A stretch of DNA of 64,000 nt from the NCBI GenBank assembly GCA_035582835.1, contig JAYKAV010003132.1, positions 2,411,607 through 2,475,606 on the forward strand, written 5' to 3'. Below are positions 1-11,335 of the stretch, one piece after another. Numbering within the stretch: position 1 is the stretch's first letter; each line of letters opens with the position of its first letter. The position numbers were made by a program, and so were the translations under genes. This stretch comes from Phoebastria nigripes. Its lineage: Eukaryota; Chordata; Aves; Procellariiformes; Diomedeidae. A model generated the notes under the pieces. It saw nothing but the letters and a program-made list of their open reading frames with translations, was not told the DNA's origin and did no database searches.

Positions 1-62
1 AGAAAACAGAGAAGAAAACAGAGAAGGAAGAAAGAAGAAAGAGAAGAAACAGGAAAAGACAA
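1..62. repeat. Purine-rich (GAA/GA) low-complexity tract at window edge
   Basis: The first 60 or so bases of the plus strand are almost all A and G, in an irregular GAA/GAAA pattern. The tract probably continues to the left of the window. It has no coding potential. Confidence 0.8.
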
Positions 63-700
63 GACTGTAAATTCTTCATTGCTGTCCTGCACGGCTTATC
101 TGCTGTGATTTACTGTTGTGATTGTTGACTAGCTGACCACTGATTTCAACGCAGGGGTATAGAAGAGACAGATTGACATGGGTTTCATTAAAATTCAAGA
201 AACTCAACTCCGCAGAGAGCATGACTAACTTCCTTATACATGACAAGAATCCCCACAGATGGTTCTTCACCCTTGCTAAAGGAATTAAGTCTACCAAAAG
301 AATCCCTGTCTATAAGCAGCCAATTCCCCAAATCTACAGGCTCATCTGCACAGAAATTCTTTATACTGTCATTCTTAAGTACCTTAGGGTAGCAGTGAAA
401 GACAGGGAGCCAACAGGGAGTGCCGACTGCTTCCTCCACTACCCCTCAAGCATGCTGGTGGCATGGGGATGATGGGATTATAAAGTAAACATAATAAAAC
501 ACAGTACTAGGGCATCCAGTGGCCACAGTATATTTGCTTGCTTATCTTTTCCCTGTAAGAGCTGGGGATGAAATTCTTATTACAACTGCATAGAGCCTGT
601 GTACAAAATTGGCAGTTATTAAACCATTAAGGCAGTCCACAAGCGAATATTGAATTTAGTTTTCTATACCAATTAACTTTCCCTTTTCATATAATTCTTA

Positions 701-812
701 TTTTTTTTCTTTTCTTCTTTTCTTGTGATTATTCTCTCAAGCTCTATGTTTTATCATCAACTGTTGAAGCTCTCTCTCTCTGGCTCCCTGTCTCTCTTTC
801 TCTCCCTTTCAC
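701..812. repeat. Pyrimidine-rich (CT/T) low-complexity tract
   Basis: A T-rich run (about 701-724) is followed by CTCTCTCTCT and TCTCTTTCTCTCCC stretches between 768 and 810. It is an imperfect dinucleotide microsatellite. The frame through it encodes only low-complexity Ser/Leu and is not a gene. Confidence 0.75.
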
Positions 813-3800
813 TTGTGCTTATACACACACAAAGCCTGTTAATAGCTGGCTGCATTGTGTCACTAAGGATGAAGAAGCAGCAGCTTCATTTACTTAAAAA
901 AAAAATCTTTCTGTCCTGTTTTTCTGTCAATCAAGCCAGCAGTAATTAAAAGTCAGGAGTAGGGGAGGAAAACAAGGCTTTCGCCTGAAGAACAAAAGAA
1001 GAAAAATTTAATAGGGACAACAGAACAAAAAATAAAATAAATTAATAAGTAAAAGGATCAGCTGTTTCTATATTCAAATGAGGAAACTGTTCTGAGGGAC
1101 CTGGAAATAATGTTTTTTAAGCATTTGTTAGTAAACGGGGACATCAGAAAAACATGTGTTTCTCAGGGTATGAAACCTCTCATCTCTTGGTCACTGGTTG
1201 GACCTAACACTCCTGCTGTAAAAATCAAATTTTGTTCCTAGCAGATNAGGCATGGTCTCTGATAGCTCAGCAAGAAGCCTCAACTCCATGTCACTCAGAG
1301 TATTATGTATGAAGATCATACGAAAGCTGTTGATTTTATAGTCACAATTCTCTGTGACATAAGAAAGGAGTATCACTGTCTTATTGATGTAAAATTGTGG
1401 AAAACAGTGATCATATCAACTGTCTCAAGAAATATCAACAGTTCTCAGCAGAGACAATCAGCCAATATAGGTCTTCTACAAACTTCTGGGTTAATGAATT
1501 AAATATAAGACCATCCATCCTCTTATCAAAGAGAAGATAAGGACACAGAAATTACATGGGAAACTTTCACTGTTAGAAGATGACTGTACAGTACAAAGGA
1601 TATTGAAATAAGATGGAAAAACTTGTCACACTACTTCAGATACTACTTAGAAAATGCCATCTCCATTTCTACCAGTCTGTCATCTCTAGATAATAGCCAG
1701 CTGAATTCTCAGTACTTAGGGAGAAAACCTAACTCCTATAAAAAGACTTTTTCCCCAAAGTGTACTTTTAAAAAAAATTTTAGATGATTTCCTCAGTTCC
1801 TCTCTCAAAGGAATCATCATAACAGAGGAGACGTTGACCTGTGGCTGGAAAAGAACGATTGGCTGTCATAGATGATCCTTCTGTCATGGGTTTGCCATCA
1901 GAGAAAAAGTCTAAGTACATCCCAAAACAAGTGTGGATGGCAGAAAGTGGAGTAAGGCAATATGACTGACTGGCTATAAAGTCTTACAGAATTGGCAGAC
2001 AAATGGCCAAATTGTTTCTTATCCACGCAGCAGGAAGATCNGTCACCCTTCTTGTTCCTGAGGGTGAGGGGCAAAGGCTACAGGCCAATTCCAAGGCTAT
2101 GACCTTCACCTGTATTTGCTGTGGCAGTGGCAGTTGCATCCCAGACATTATCTGGATCCAAAGTGAATTTAAGGGCATGCACTAGGATCGCAGCTATGAA
2201 GAAGGAGATCTCAGTGGAAAGTGTCTTCATCCATTTAGAGGAAATGGAATATATCCAGAAAACCTAGCTGTATAAAAGGTCCTCTCTGTACCCCTTTTCT
2301 TTGTTATGTCTCTCATCAATGTTTGGGAAGTTTGTCCTCCCTTCAAACATTTCTGCTAGATTTTAAGAATGCTACTTCCTACATGAGCAGATTACTCTTC
2401 AAATACTGGCAGAAGAACAAGACATCCTTTTGTCATTCTTGGTCAGGCATCCCTCTATCAGTACGCTGTTGACTCAGGGAGCTGTGCAAAGGACTGTTCC
2501 TTTGCATAGGCGAGAAAAGCACCCCATTTCTAAGAAACGTGAGGGACGTCAGCACTGGATCTAACAGTCAGCCACCCTGCTATCTTTGTCCTCTCCACAC
2601 TGGAGAACTTTTATCCAGTCTGCTTGCCCTCCAGGGCATGCTTCCTGCTGTGGTCAGCCACTATGGAAGATCTAAGCTCTTAAACTAACTGTAAAAGTGT
2701 AAGTGGGTCACAAATAACAAAGGTAATGCAGAAGATGGTCTGTCTTGGAAAACCATACTTTTTTTCCCCTCTGTTGTTCCCACATTCTTTGAACTCCTTC
2801 CTTGTCACCTAAATCATCAGTACCTGTGGTGAGGTATTCTTTTTAGAAACAAATCATGGTGAGTACAAACTGTGTAGTCCAACATCCTTTATTAAAGGAG
2901 CCTTTTCAATCTCCAGAGGACACCTGTCACTGAATAAATACATACTCCAAAAACTGATGCAAGACTCCCTAGTGAAGAGAGCTCTCTGTTCCCCAGTCTG
3001 TAATTAATTTTTATTTAGAGTAAGAAAAAAAAAAATATTCTCAGTAGACATCGTTCACATTGAGATCAAAGTATAACACATTGATTCCCATCCTCCCTGA
3101 ATTCATCTTGTTCCTCTTTGAATGGAACTTTTTGGGTCTTCATAATGTCAGGTGACAATAAATTCTAGGGTTTAAATGTTGTCTAACTACAGCAATGCAT
3201 CTCTTTTAATTAAAATACATATTTAAAAAAAAAAAAGGCAAATAAAAAAGATTAGTCCTTGTGAGGAATCCAGCTTGAAAGTGCGTATGCTTTTGAGGTC
3301 CTTTTCTTCAGTCTTGCTCTCCACCTGGCTACTTCTACTACTTCCTAGATCGTAACACACTGCACACAAACATCATATGTACCATGTTCATATTTCGTTC
3401 CCCTTCCTCTAAAACATGTTTGCTTGCTTTCTTCTCTTCCTGGGACCCTTCTTTATCTCTATTTGTGTTTCAAGATCNCTGATAGCTGTGTGCTTCAATC
3501 CCTGCTTTTTCCAACCAGATCTTCAAAACAGCATTGNAGTAGATCGTAATCCACTGCTGTCAGAGAAGGTCTGATATTTTCTCCATTGAGAGAATTTCAC
3601 CAGCCCCAGATAGTAGGAGCCACCAGAAAGTGAAAAAGCAACCCTCCTCCCTCTGCTACTCAGCCATTTAGCAGAACAGAGCAGAACATAGTGTAACACT
3701 CAGAAACATACAGCAAACCCGAGCAAGCAAACAAAACAGATGCCATCTGCCACAGTCTGAAGAGCATATTCCCTGCCAGCCTTGATTCAAGACAGCCAGA

Positions 3801-5066
3801 ATCCATTCAACTTAAAGGCTCTAAAGGAGTTTTTTATCATGTCATGCTATATCAGTGTTTTCTTTGTAGGAAGAAACAGCTGATAGGATCAGTATTTATT
3901 TATTTTCATATTTTTAAAGGTTTTTATTTGCTGTTTTCCTTTGAGAACACTGTGTACAGGTACTGGAGTCTTCTACATAATAACAGAAACTGAGGTCCCA
4001 GAGAGGGTCAAAACTTACAGTGTCAGTTTCTATTATGTGGAGGATAAGTCAGGAAATTCCTTTGTCCCGAATAAACTTATTCCTCTCTTCAGCCATCACC
4101 AATGAGATTAGAAGCCAGCTCATATCAGCCTTGTAGTATGTGGTGAAATTTGCTGTGTCTTTATCTCTGTATCAGGTTATTTTTATTGTCACAAATGTCC
4201 AGTTGGGGTAGGGGGATACCCAATGGGGTAGGAGGGTGAGGTTCAGTCCTACCAGCAAATATACTAAGACATGGAAAAATTTCAATTATTCAGCTGACTG
4301 GAATTGTTCTTGAAAGTGTAGGCTGAGGAGAGGAGCTATCTTAGATGTCTTACATAATAAGCATTCTCCAAAATATAAGCACCATGTAATAATTTCTGCA
4401 GTAGTACAAATGTTCAGGCTTGTATTGGACATCTTCTTGAGTGTATAATGACAGAAGCTTTTGTCATCTGTGCTTTACCACCTCAGTCCAAGTAGGAAAT
4501 AATGCCTCTGGAAAATACTATTATAATGTAACATGACACAGAATAATCTCTCAGCAGTTGTGAGAAGATAACCATACATCACAACGTAGTGACTGCTAAG
4601 GGTAGGAAGAAGTATAAAACTAAATGTGAAATGATGTGTAATACAACTTCTCTTTCCTACAGCANTATAATAAGAAAAACTGGAATTCCATGGTGGAAAC
4701 CTTATCTTGAATCAGATGTTCTTNGGTGGTTTCTAGCTGCCTATTCACACTTAGAGTTTCGTCTCCTGTCAGTGGAAAAAATATATACCACTAAGCACTT
4801 CTGGAGAATTCACTTTTGAATTAATGATTATGAGCAATGACAGTCCAATAACAGTGAATGACATCAGAATGTTTTGACTCTCACACAACAAGGCACACTC
4901 ATGAGTGGTAAGAAATGGTCTCCCTTCTTTCTCTCCTTACTGGCAATATCACAACGGGAACACACTCCTCATCACAGCATGGGAAATGAATACCTACCAT
5001 CACTCATATCACCAACACAGCTGCATTCTTCCCTACAAAGTAGTCCATCAGTCTCATAATTGCTTT

Positions 5067-5088
5067 AAAAAAAAAAAAAAAAAAAAAA
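5067..5088. repeat. Poly-A run
   Basis: An uninterrupted A run of roughly 20 bases follows ATTGCTTTA on the plus strand. No retrogene body or LINE could be recognised upstream, so it is called only as a homopolymer. Confidence 0.85.
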
Positions 5089-6857
5089 GAAATTTCAAAT
5101 AAGTCATGCCTAAAAACTTACTTTTTCAAAGGACACAACAAGTCCCAAATTAAAAGGCTGGCATCTGAATGCAATTCACTATCTGGTGACTATGGAAATC
5201 AACAAAATGTTGCTAGTGTTCCAACTAGAATGTTTGTTGAGTATTCATTGACAATACAAGATGTTTGTGTAATCCATAGAAGTCCATCTTTGCAGAGTAA
5301 GAGGTGTTAGTGCTTTGAACGTCAGCAATTTTCTCTTTTAATGGAGAATCTTGGGTCCAACCTGATGTTTTAGCTAAGATGATAGCAATCACATTTGCAT
5401 TAGGTTATGGACTTGTCAAGGGAGCTCTAAAAATCCAAAAAACTTTAAAATTTCTCAAATGAACCTTATCTAATGAAGGATGTTTGTATAAAAGCTGAGA
5501 AATCACTGCTTGCTTAGAGCTATCAACATAAAATCAACATTTACCTTAACAGCACCAGGTACAAAATGATTACATTCTCTGTATAGTCTTGGGGAGGACT
5601 TTATTTCTGGGATTCTGCATACTTTTCATTTAATAGAAATCATAAGGGCACAGAAGTTTTGAATACATGCACATAATCATCTTTTAACATCATATAGCAT
5701 CAATTTAGCCATCTTCCTGGTTTAACCCAAATTTTGTATTTCAAGAGCTGGCAGGATTTTGACCCAGAATTGTGCAAAAGCTGTACAGCTTTTTCTTAAT
5801 TTCTCCTGCCTTAAGTGCCTCTAGCTGAACATTCAGAAATGGAAGTGCTCCAAATTAGTGACCACAGCTTGAAACTTTGATTCTTGTTTGGTTTGTCAAA
5901 GAGGCCATCTTGTCTTTCTTTTGGAAANCATAATGTACCTTATGTGCCTTTGGGAGCTATGGACATTGCAAATATAAGCTCTCAAATTTAGTGAAATATC
6001 TGTAACAGAGGTGATTTGTTGTAGTTCATGCCTTTCATGAGAAACAAATGTCCTTTGTTATAAAAGACTGTGAACATGCTCAAGTAAAATGTAGGCCAAA
6101 TGGCAAATAAAATTGGTCTAGAGAAGTCAAGTTATTAGGGAAATGAATATTGGCAATGCTTATATATATCTCCCATAGANGTTTAGGAAAAAAGAAATGA
6201 GTTCTTTTAGTATTTTAATTTTTTAAGTACAAAAAATTTGTACAATTTCTATAGAAAGCAAGAATGTGTGGTCAAAAAAGTCTCATTCTCATTCAAAAAA
6301 GAATTCTCCACTGACAAATGTTCTAACAGAATTTAATGTATTTTTATTGAACAATTTAATGTATAATTTATCTTTTTTTTTATTAACCCTTTTCCAAATA
6401 CATATCATTTTAAAGTTTCATTACATTCTCATTTTTTTTTTCTTTGTTGTTTTGGTACCCTCATGATTCTATTTCATATTTGATGATTCAGAAGTAATTT
6501 TTGTCTCTTGGCTCAAAGTAAGNTTTGTATGTTACTGTAAGTTTTAAAAAAAGTAAATATTATTTAAAATGGCAAATATTATTATATATAATAAATTTAT
6601 AAATATTGTAAAAAGAGGTATGAACAGCTCAAAGAAATCTCAGAGATGTTTCCAAACTTTAACAGGACAAGGATGATATTGATATGAATATCTTGTGGTT
6701 GTTAACACCTAGGTTTAGGATTGTTTCTAGATTTCTATAAGCAATATAATAAGTAATATCCAATGCACACGAGTATGATAATTATGTTAGAGAAATAGAA
6801 ATATAGCTAGTATTAATAACTTTGCTTTGTCCAATGACAGCCTGAGACAGGAAGTGG

Positions 6858-6960
6858 GAATGGTACTTTGATGGATAAAGCCAAGGACTGTCTTTCTCCT
6901 CTGCTATTAACTTGCTAAGTCAATACAGANAAATCACTTAAGCAAACATTTTCAAAGTTA
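6858..6960 (+). mobile_element. MIR-like SINE relic (tRNA-core type)
   Basis: The sequence follows the order of an amniote MIR-like SINE. A tRNA-like head (TGGTACTTTGATGGATAAAG, then AAGGACTG) is followed by a core resembling 'ctctgccactgacttgctgtgtgacc' (here CTCTGCTATTAACTTGCTAAG) and then AAATCACTTAAGC, matching the conserved 'caagtcacttaac' block. Divergence is high, as expected for a very old insertion. The resemblance is from memory and the boundaries are approximate. Confidence 0.5.
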
Positions 6961-7993
6961 GGTGAGTAAATGAAGGTACTTCAATGTAAAAGTAGATGCT
7001 GTTATAAGACCAATAAGATTCAAGGAGAGCTTGAATCACCTACAAATAGCTCTGTTTTCATACCGTCACCTTCCAGTGCTGTGCACGCTCAGATAACCGA
7101 CAATCTCAACACAAAACTGATGGTAAAGAGAGGGTTGAATCAGAAACAAAAAGATCAAGGGGACAAATTTCTTGTGTAACCCACACCATGCTGAATCACA
7201 GGGTTCCTCTCCTGAAGGATGATGCATGGGTTATATGAGAGAAACTATGGAGCCTATCAGAGTAAGATCCATGAAGCAGACTGAGTAACTGTTTACTCCA
7301 AAATATTTAAACATACTTTTAAAACAACCTGTCTTACTCCTTTTTAGGGCCNGAAAGCAAGACAAGAGAGAACTGTTCTGAAAGAGTAATCCCTGTTTTC
7401 CTCAAAATCCAAGTCTGAGCCTTCAGAAATCAGAACACATTGCATCTCAAGTCACTAAGCTCATACGGTAGATTTTGTAAAGATAAGAGTTGGTTATAAT
7501 TGCCCTTGGAGGGAGTGATTTCTGAGTCAGAGTAACCCAACACTGTCTATCATTATGAAGAGTTTATTTTCTTTTTATTTAGTTTGGGGTAGAAGGAGAT
7601 AAAAGGGGGGTGACTGTTGTGGCAGTTTGGATGAATATAACAAAAGATCAGATAATAAAACATCTGTTAAGAACATGTGTTGGAACTCCAGGGTATACAC
7701 TGAAACTAGTCAGTAATATCTGTGAGTGAATGAAAGAATGAATAAATAAGTTTATAAAATCATGATTCCTTCCATCATCCCTCCCCTATGGAACCCGCAA
7801 GGATTTTTTAAATCTTGTCAAGGATAGAGGAACCTAACATCTCTGCAGCTGTTATTCAGTACAACATCTTCATATTGACACATCTATCAAACTAGAGAGG
7901 AGTTCATGACTGGAGAACATATGAAAGGCCACTGTAAAAGAGAAACCACGGCCCAGAGAACTTTGTCAGTGAGAAAAGGCAGGAAAAGAAAAT
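6961..7993. other. Single-copy DNA, nothing recognised
   Basis: No gene, RNA or mobile element is recognisable. A 69-codon frame at 6970-7179 has no familiar motif and lacks support as an exon. Confidence 0.6.
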
Positions 7994-8060
7994 CTCAGAG
8001 AAATGAAGTGACCTGCTCTAGGGCCCCCAAGAATGCCAGAGATAGGAACTAAGTCATGGC
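7994..8060 (-). mobile_element. MIR-like SINE fragment, reverse orientation
   Basis: The plus strand reads CAGAGAAATGAAGTGACCTG and then an AGGGCC...GCCAGAGATAGGAACT series. This corresponds block by block to the reverse complement of the MIR core ('cagagaggttaagtgacttgcccaaggtcac...gccagg'). Only the conserved core is convincing, and the element may extend left to about 7960. Confidence 0.5.
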
Positions 8061-8399
8061 TTGATGGTTTCTCTCTATTAGATGCGTTGCACTTCCGGAG
8101 TATAAATGAGTATAAAACATACTCTAAAAAGTACAAATGTGTGCTAGTGTGTATATGCCTCAGTTTACTGTTACAAAACTACCTCAATGATCCAGGATCA
8201 TCTCCATTCCAGAAGGTAAGAGGTAGTGTTTTTATCATTAAAAATCCATGTCTCCATGGATTCTGATACCCTGATTGGTGCAACACATTTGCCATCATTT
8301 TGCTGTCCTATCAAAAAATTATTTTCTACTTGCCCTATATTAGAGAGCTTCTCATTAANGAATGACAGGCATGTAAGTGGACAGAGATGAAGAAAATAA

Positions 8400-8535
8400 T
8401 TCCCAGGAAGTGTAAGAAATGCTATGAGGTCCTGCAGGAAGCCTGTAGCCGTTCTAGGAAGAGAGCCAAGATATCCAACTTTAGCTAGGTACTGTTTTAG
8501 CCAAGCTTTAGCCAAGAACCCATTCTTCCTCTTTT
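8400..8535 (-). mobile_element. MIR-like SINE relic, reverse orientation
   Basis: GAGGTCCTGCAGGAAGCCTG, then a block ending AGAGCCAAGATATCC and AGCCAAGAACCCATTCTTCC, follow the reverse complement of a MIR-like SINE core and tRNA-like head ('aggtcacacaggaagtctgtggc...aacccagat...ccatccttcc'). A 126-codon minus-strand frame overlaps this region, but it is explained by the repeat plus chance and carries no domain. Confidence 0.5.
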
Positions 8536-8897
8536 GGAAACAGGTGGCTGCAGTTAAAAGCAATACAACCCCAATCACTTACAAGCTAGTTATCTTTAAA
8601 TTGTTTCCTTGAAATTGGATGACGATAAGATATTTTCTATGTATCTTTCCGTCTTTGAGTTTCTGCTCTGTCTGTTTGAGTTTCTCCTTATAGACATATT
8701 GCAATAGCTGCTGGCTAAAAGAACTAGCTGAGGGAACACAGGCATTCTCAGTTATCGTTAGGATACTGGAAAAAAAAGTATTATCCTCTGTCTTTTTACT
8801 TATAGTGCTGGAGGGACATTATAGCAGCTAACTGTAAAGATAAAAAAAGATTTTGTCACATTCCTTTCTCCGCTACCTGGATGGCACTGTGGAAAAT
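8536..8897. other. Single-copy DNA between SINE relic and CR1
   Basis: Nothing is recognised in these roughly 360 bases. They form the left flank of the CR1 insertion and include a short A run near 8770. Confidence 0.6.
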
Positions 8898-11335
8898 AAT
8901 GGAATCATGGAATCATAGAACAGTTTGGGTTGGAAGGGACCTTTCAAAGTCATCTAGTCCAAGCCCCCTGCCATGGGCAGGGAAAATCTTCAACTAGATC
9001 AGGTTGCTCAGAGCCCCATCCAACCTGAACTTGAATGTTTCCAGGCATGGGGCATCTACCACCNCTCTGGGCAACCTGTGCCAGTGTCTCACCACCCTCA
9101 ATGTAAAAAATTTCTTCCTTCTATCTAGTCTAAATCTACCCTCTTTTAGTTTAAAACCATTCCCCCTTGTCCTGTCGCAACAGGCCCTGCTAAAAAGTTT
9201 GCTGCCATCTTTCTTATAAGCCCCCTTTAAGTACTGATAGGCTGCAATAAGGTCTCCCCGAAGCCTTCTCTTCTCCAGGCTGAACAACCCCAACCCTCTC
9301 AGCCTTTCTTCAGAGAAGAGGCGTTCCACCCCCCTGATCATTTTTGTGGCCCTCCTCTGGACCCGCTCCAACAGGTCNNTGTCTTTCTTGNGCTGAGGGC
9401 TCCAGNGCTGGACGCAGTACTGCAGGTGGGGTCTCACCAGAGCAGAGTAGAGGGGCAGAATCCCCTCCCTCGACCTGCTGGTCACGCTGCTTTGAATGCA
9501 GCCCAGGATACGGTTGGCCTTCTGGTCTGCAAGCGCACATTGTCGGCTCATGTCCAGCTTTTCATCCACCAGTACCCCCAAGTCCTTCTCAGCAGGGCTG
9601 CTCTCAATCCCTTCATCCCCCAGCCTNTATTGATTCTGGGGGTTACCCCGACCCAGGTGCAGGACCTTGCCCTTGGCCTTGTTGAACCTCATGAAGTTCA
9701 CAGGCACCCACTTCTCGAGCTTGTCCAGGTCCCTCTGGGTGGCATCCCATCCCTCAGGTATGTCGACCGCACCACTTGTGGCAGCTTGGTGTCATCTGCA
9801 AACTTGCTGAGGGTGCACTCGATCCCACCATCTATGTCANTGATGAAGACACTAAACAGTATCGGTCCCAGTACGGACTCCCTGAGGGACACCACTTGCC
9901 ACTGACCTCCATCTGGACATTGAGCNGTTGACCACTACCCTCTGGATGCGACCATCCATTCCTCACCCACCAGACAGTCCACCCATCAAATCCATATCTC
10001 TCCAGTTTAGAGAGAAGGATGTTGTGGGGGACGATGCCAAAGGCCTTACAGAGGTCCAGATAGATGACATCTGTAGCCCTTCCCATGGCCAGTGATACAG
10101 TCACTCCATTGTAGAAGGCCACTAGGTTAGTCAGGCAGGACTTGCCGTTGGTGAAGCCATGCTGGCTGTCTTGAATCATCTCCCTGTCCTCCATGTTCCT
10201 TAGCATAGCTTCCAGGAGGATCTGTTCCATGATCTTCCCAGGCACAGAGGTGAGACTGACTGGCCTGTCGTTCCCCGGGTCTTCCTTTTTCCCCTTTTTG
10301 AAAATGGGGGTTATGTTTCCCCTTTTCCAGTCAGTGGGAACTTCACCAGACTGCCACGACTTCTCAAATATGATGGATAGTGGCTTAGCAACTACATCTG
10401 CCAGTTCCTTCAGGACCCTTGGATGGATCTCATTAGGTCCCATGGACTTGTGCACCTTCAGGTTCCTTAGATGGTCTTGAACCTGATCTTCTCCTACAGT
10501 GGGTGGCTCTTCATTCTCCCAGTCCCTGCCTTTGCCTTCTGCGGCTTGGGCGGTGTGGCTTGAGCATTTGCTGGTGAAGACTGAGGCAAAAAATCATTGA
10601 GTACCTCAGCCTTCTCCATATCCCAGGTAACCAGGTCTCCCGTTTCCTTCTGGAGAGGGCCCACATTTTTCCTAGTCTTCCTTTTATCCCTGACATACCT
10701 GTAGAAGCTTTTCTTGTTGCCCTTGACATCCCTGGCCAGATTTAATTCTGTCAGGGCTTTAGCTTTCCTAACCTGATCCCTGGCTGCTCAGACAATTTCT
10801 CTGTTTTTCTCCCAGGCTACCTGTCCTTGCTTCCACCCTCTGTAGGCTTCCTTTTTGTGTTTGAGTGTGTCCAGGAGCCCCTTGTTCATCCACGCAGGCC
10901 TCCTGGCGTTTTTGCCCAATTTCCTCTTTGGTGGGATGCATCGCTCCTGAGCTTGGAGGAGGTGATCCTTGAATATTAACCAGCTTTCTTGGGCCCCTCT
11001 TCCCTCCAGGGCTTTATCCCATGGTGATCTACCAAGCAGATCCCTGAAGAGGCCAAAGTCTGCTCTCCTGAAGTCCAGGGTAGTGAGCTTGCTGTGCGCC
11101 CTCCTCGGTGCCCTAAGGATCTTGAACTCCACCATTTCATGGTGACTGTAGCCAAGGCTGTCCTTGAGCTTCACATTCCCCACCAGCCGCTCCTTGTTGG
11201 TGAGAACAAGGTCCAGCATAGCACCTCTCCTCGCTGGCTCCTCTATCACTTGGAGAAGGAAGTTATCATNGATGTATTCCAGGAACCTCTCGGATTGCTT
11301 ATGCCCTGCCGTGTTGTCCCTCAAAATATCAACAA
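8898..11335 (-). mobile_element. CR1 LINE, 5'-truncated, minus strand
   Basis: This is a chicken-repeat-1 non-LTR retrotransposon read on the minus strand. The 3' end lies at the left, where the octamer tail (GGAATCATGGAATCATAGAA on the plus strand) marks the CR1 3' terminus, followed by the conserved GTTTGGGTTGGAAGGGACC segment. Translation on the minus strand gives, in order, the C-terminal part of the endonuclease domain, a linker, reverse transcriptase and the C-terminal region of ORF2, ending at a stop at 8994. Homology fades upstream of the RDNTAGHKQS residues near 11335, so about half the element, including ORF1 and most of the endonuclease, is missing. That is normal for CR1 insertions. 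At least eight Ns fall inside. The subfamily differs from that of the 58-kb and 63.8-kb copies, because the 3' end sequence is distinct. Confidence 0.95.
8994..11335 (-). pseudogene. CR1 ORF2 (endonuclease C-term/RT), broken by frameshifts and a stop
   Basis: In a live element ORF2 encodes the endonuclease and reverse transcriptase used for target-primed reverse transcription. Here the reading frame is split. Positions 10788-11335 carry endonuclease C-terminal residues (LDLVLTNKE, then [20 protein letters not shown]) and end at an in-frame TGA that interrupts the linker. The linker at about 10511-10787 is frameshifted. Positions 9832-10455 encode RT fingers and palm ([39 protein letters not shown]). 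Positions 9698-9895 carry motif C (FADDTKL) in another frame. Positions 8994-9707 carry the C-terminal region ([25 protein letters not shown]). The motif A neighbourhood reads KAFG where KAFD is usual. At least three frame changes and one stop make it non-functional. Confidence 0.93.

Larger units (their letters stand above)
63..6857. other. Single-copy AT-rich DNA, no gene found
   Basis: This stretch holds no recognisable gene. The longest frame is 99 codons (173-472 plus), with an 83-codon frame opposite it on the minus strand. Neither shows a familiar domain, and their co-occurrence is typical of chance. It contains CT-rich sequence near 700-810, poly-A runs at about 3224-3237 and 5067-5088, and ten isolated Ns. 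No splice-flanked exon, promoter or RNA gene could be supported. Confidence 0.6.

Noticed and set aside
173..472. 99-codon plus-strand frame near the left edge
   Set aside because: No recognised domain, an 83-codon frame on the opposite strand, and no splice or promoter context. Consistent with chance.
4204..4240. G-rich stretch as a G-quadruplex
   Set aside because: Has four G runs, but one loop is nine bases, beyond the usual seven-base limit. It is an imperfect duplication of GGGGTAGG, not a convincing motif.
8198..8578. 126-codon minus-strand frame containing an N
   Set aside because: Overlaps a MIR-like SINE relic and shows no domain.
9426..9905. 159-codon plus-strand frame and other plus frames over the CR1
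   Set aside because: Antisense shadow of the CR1 ORF2.
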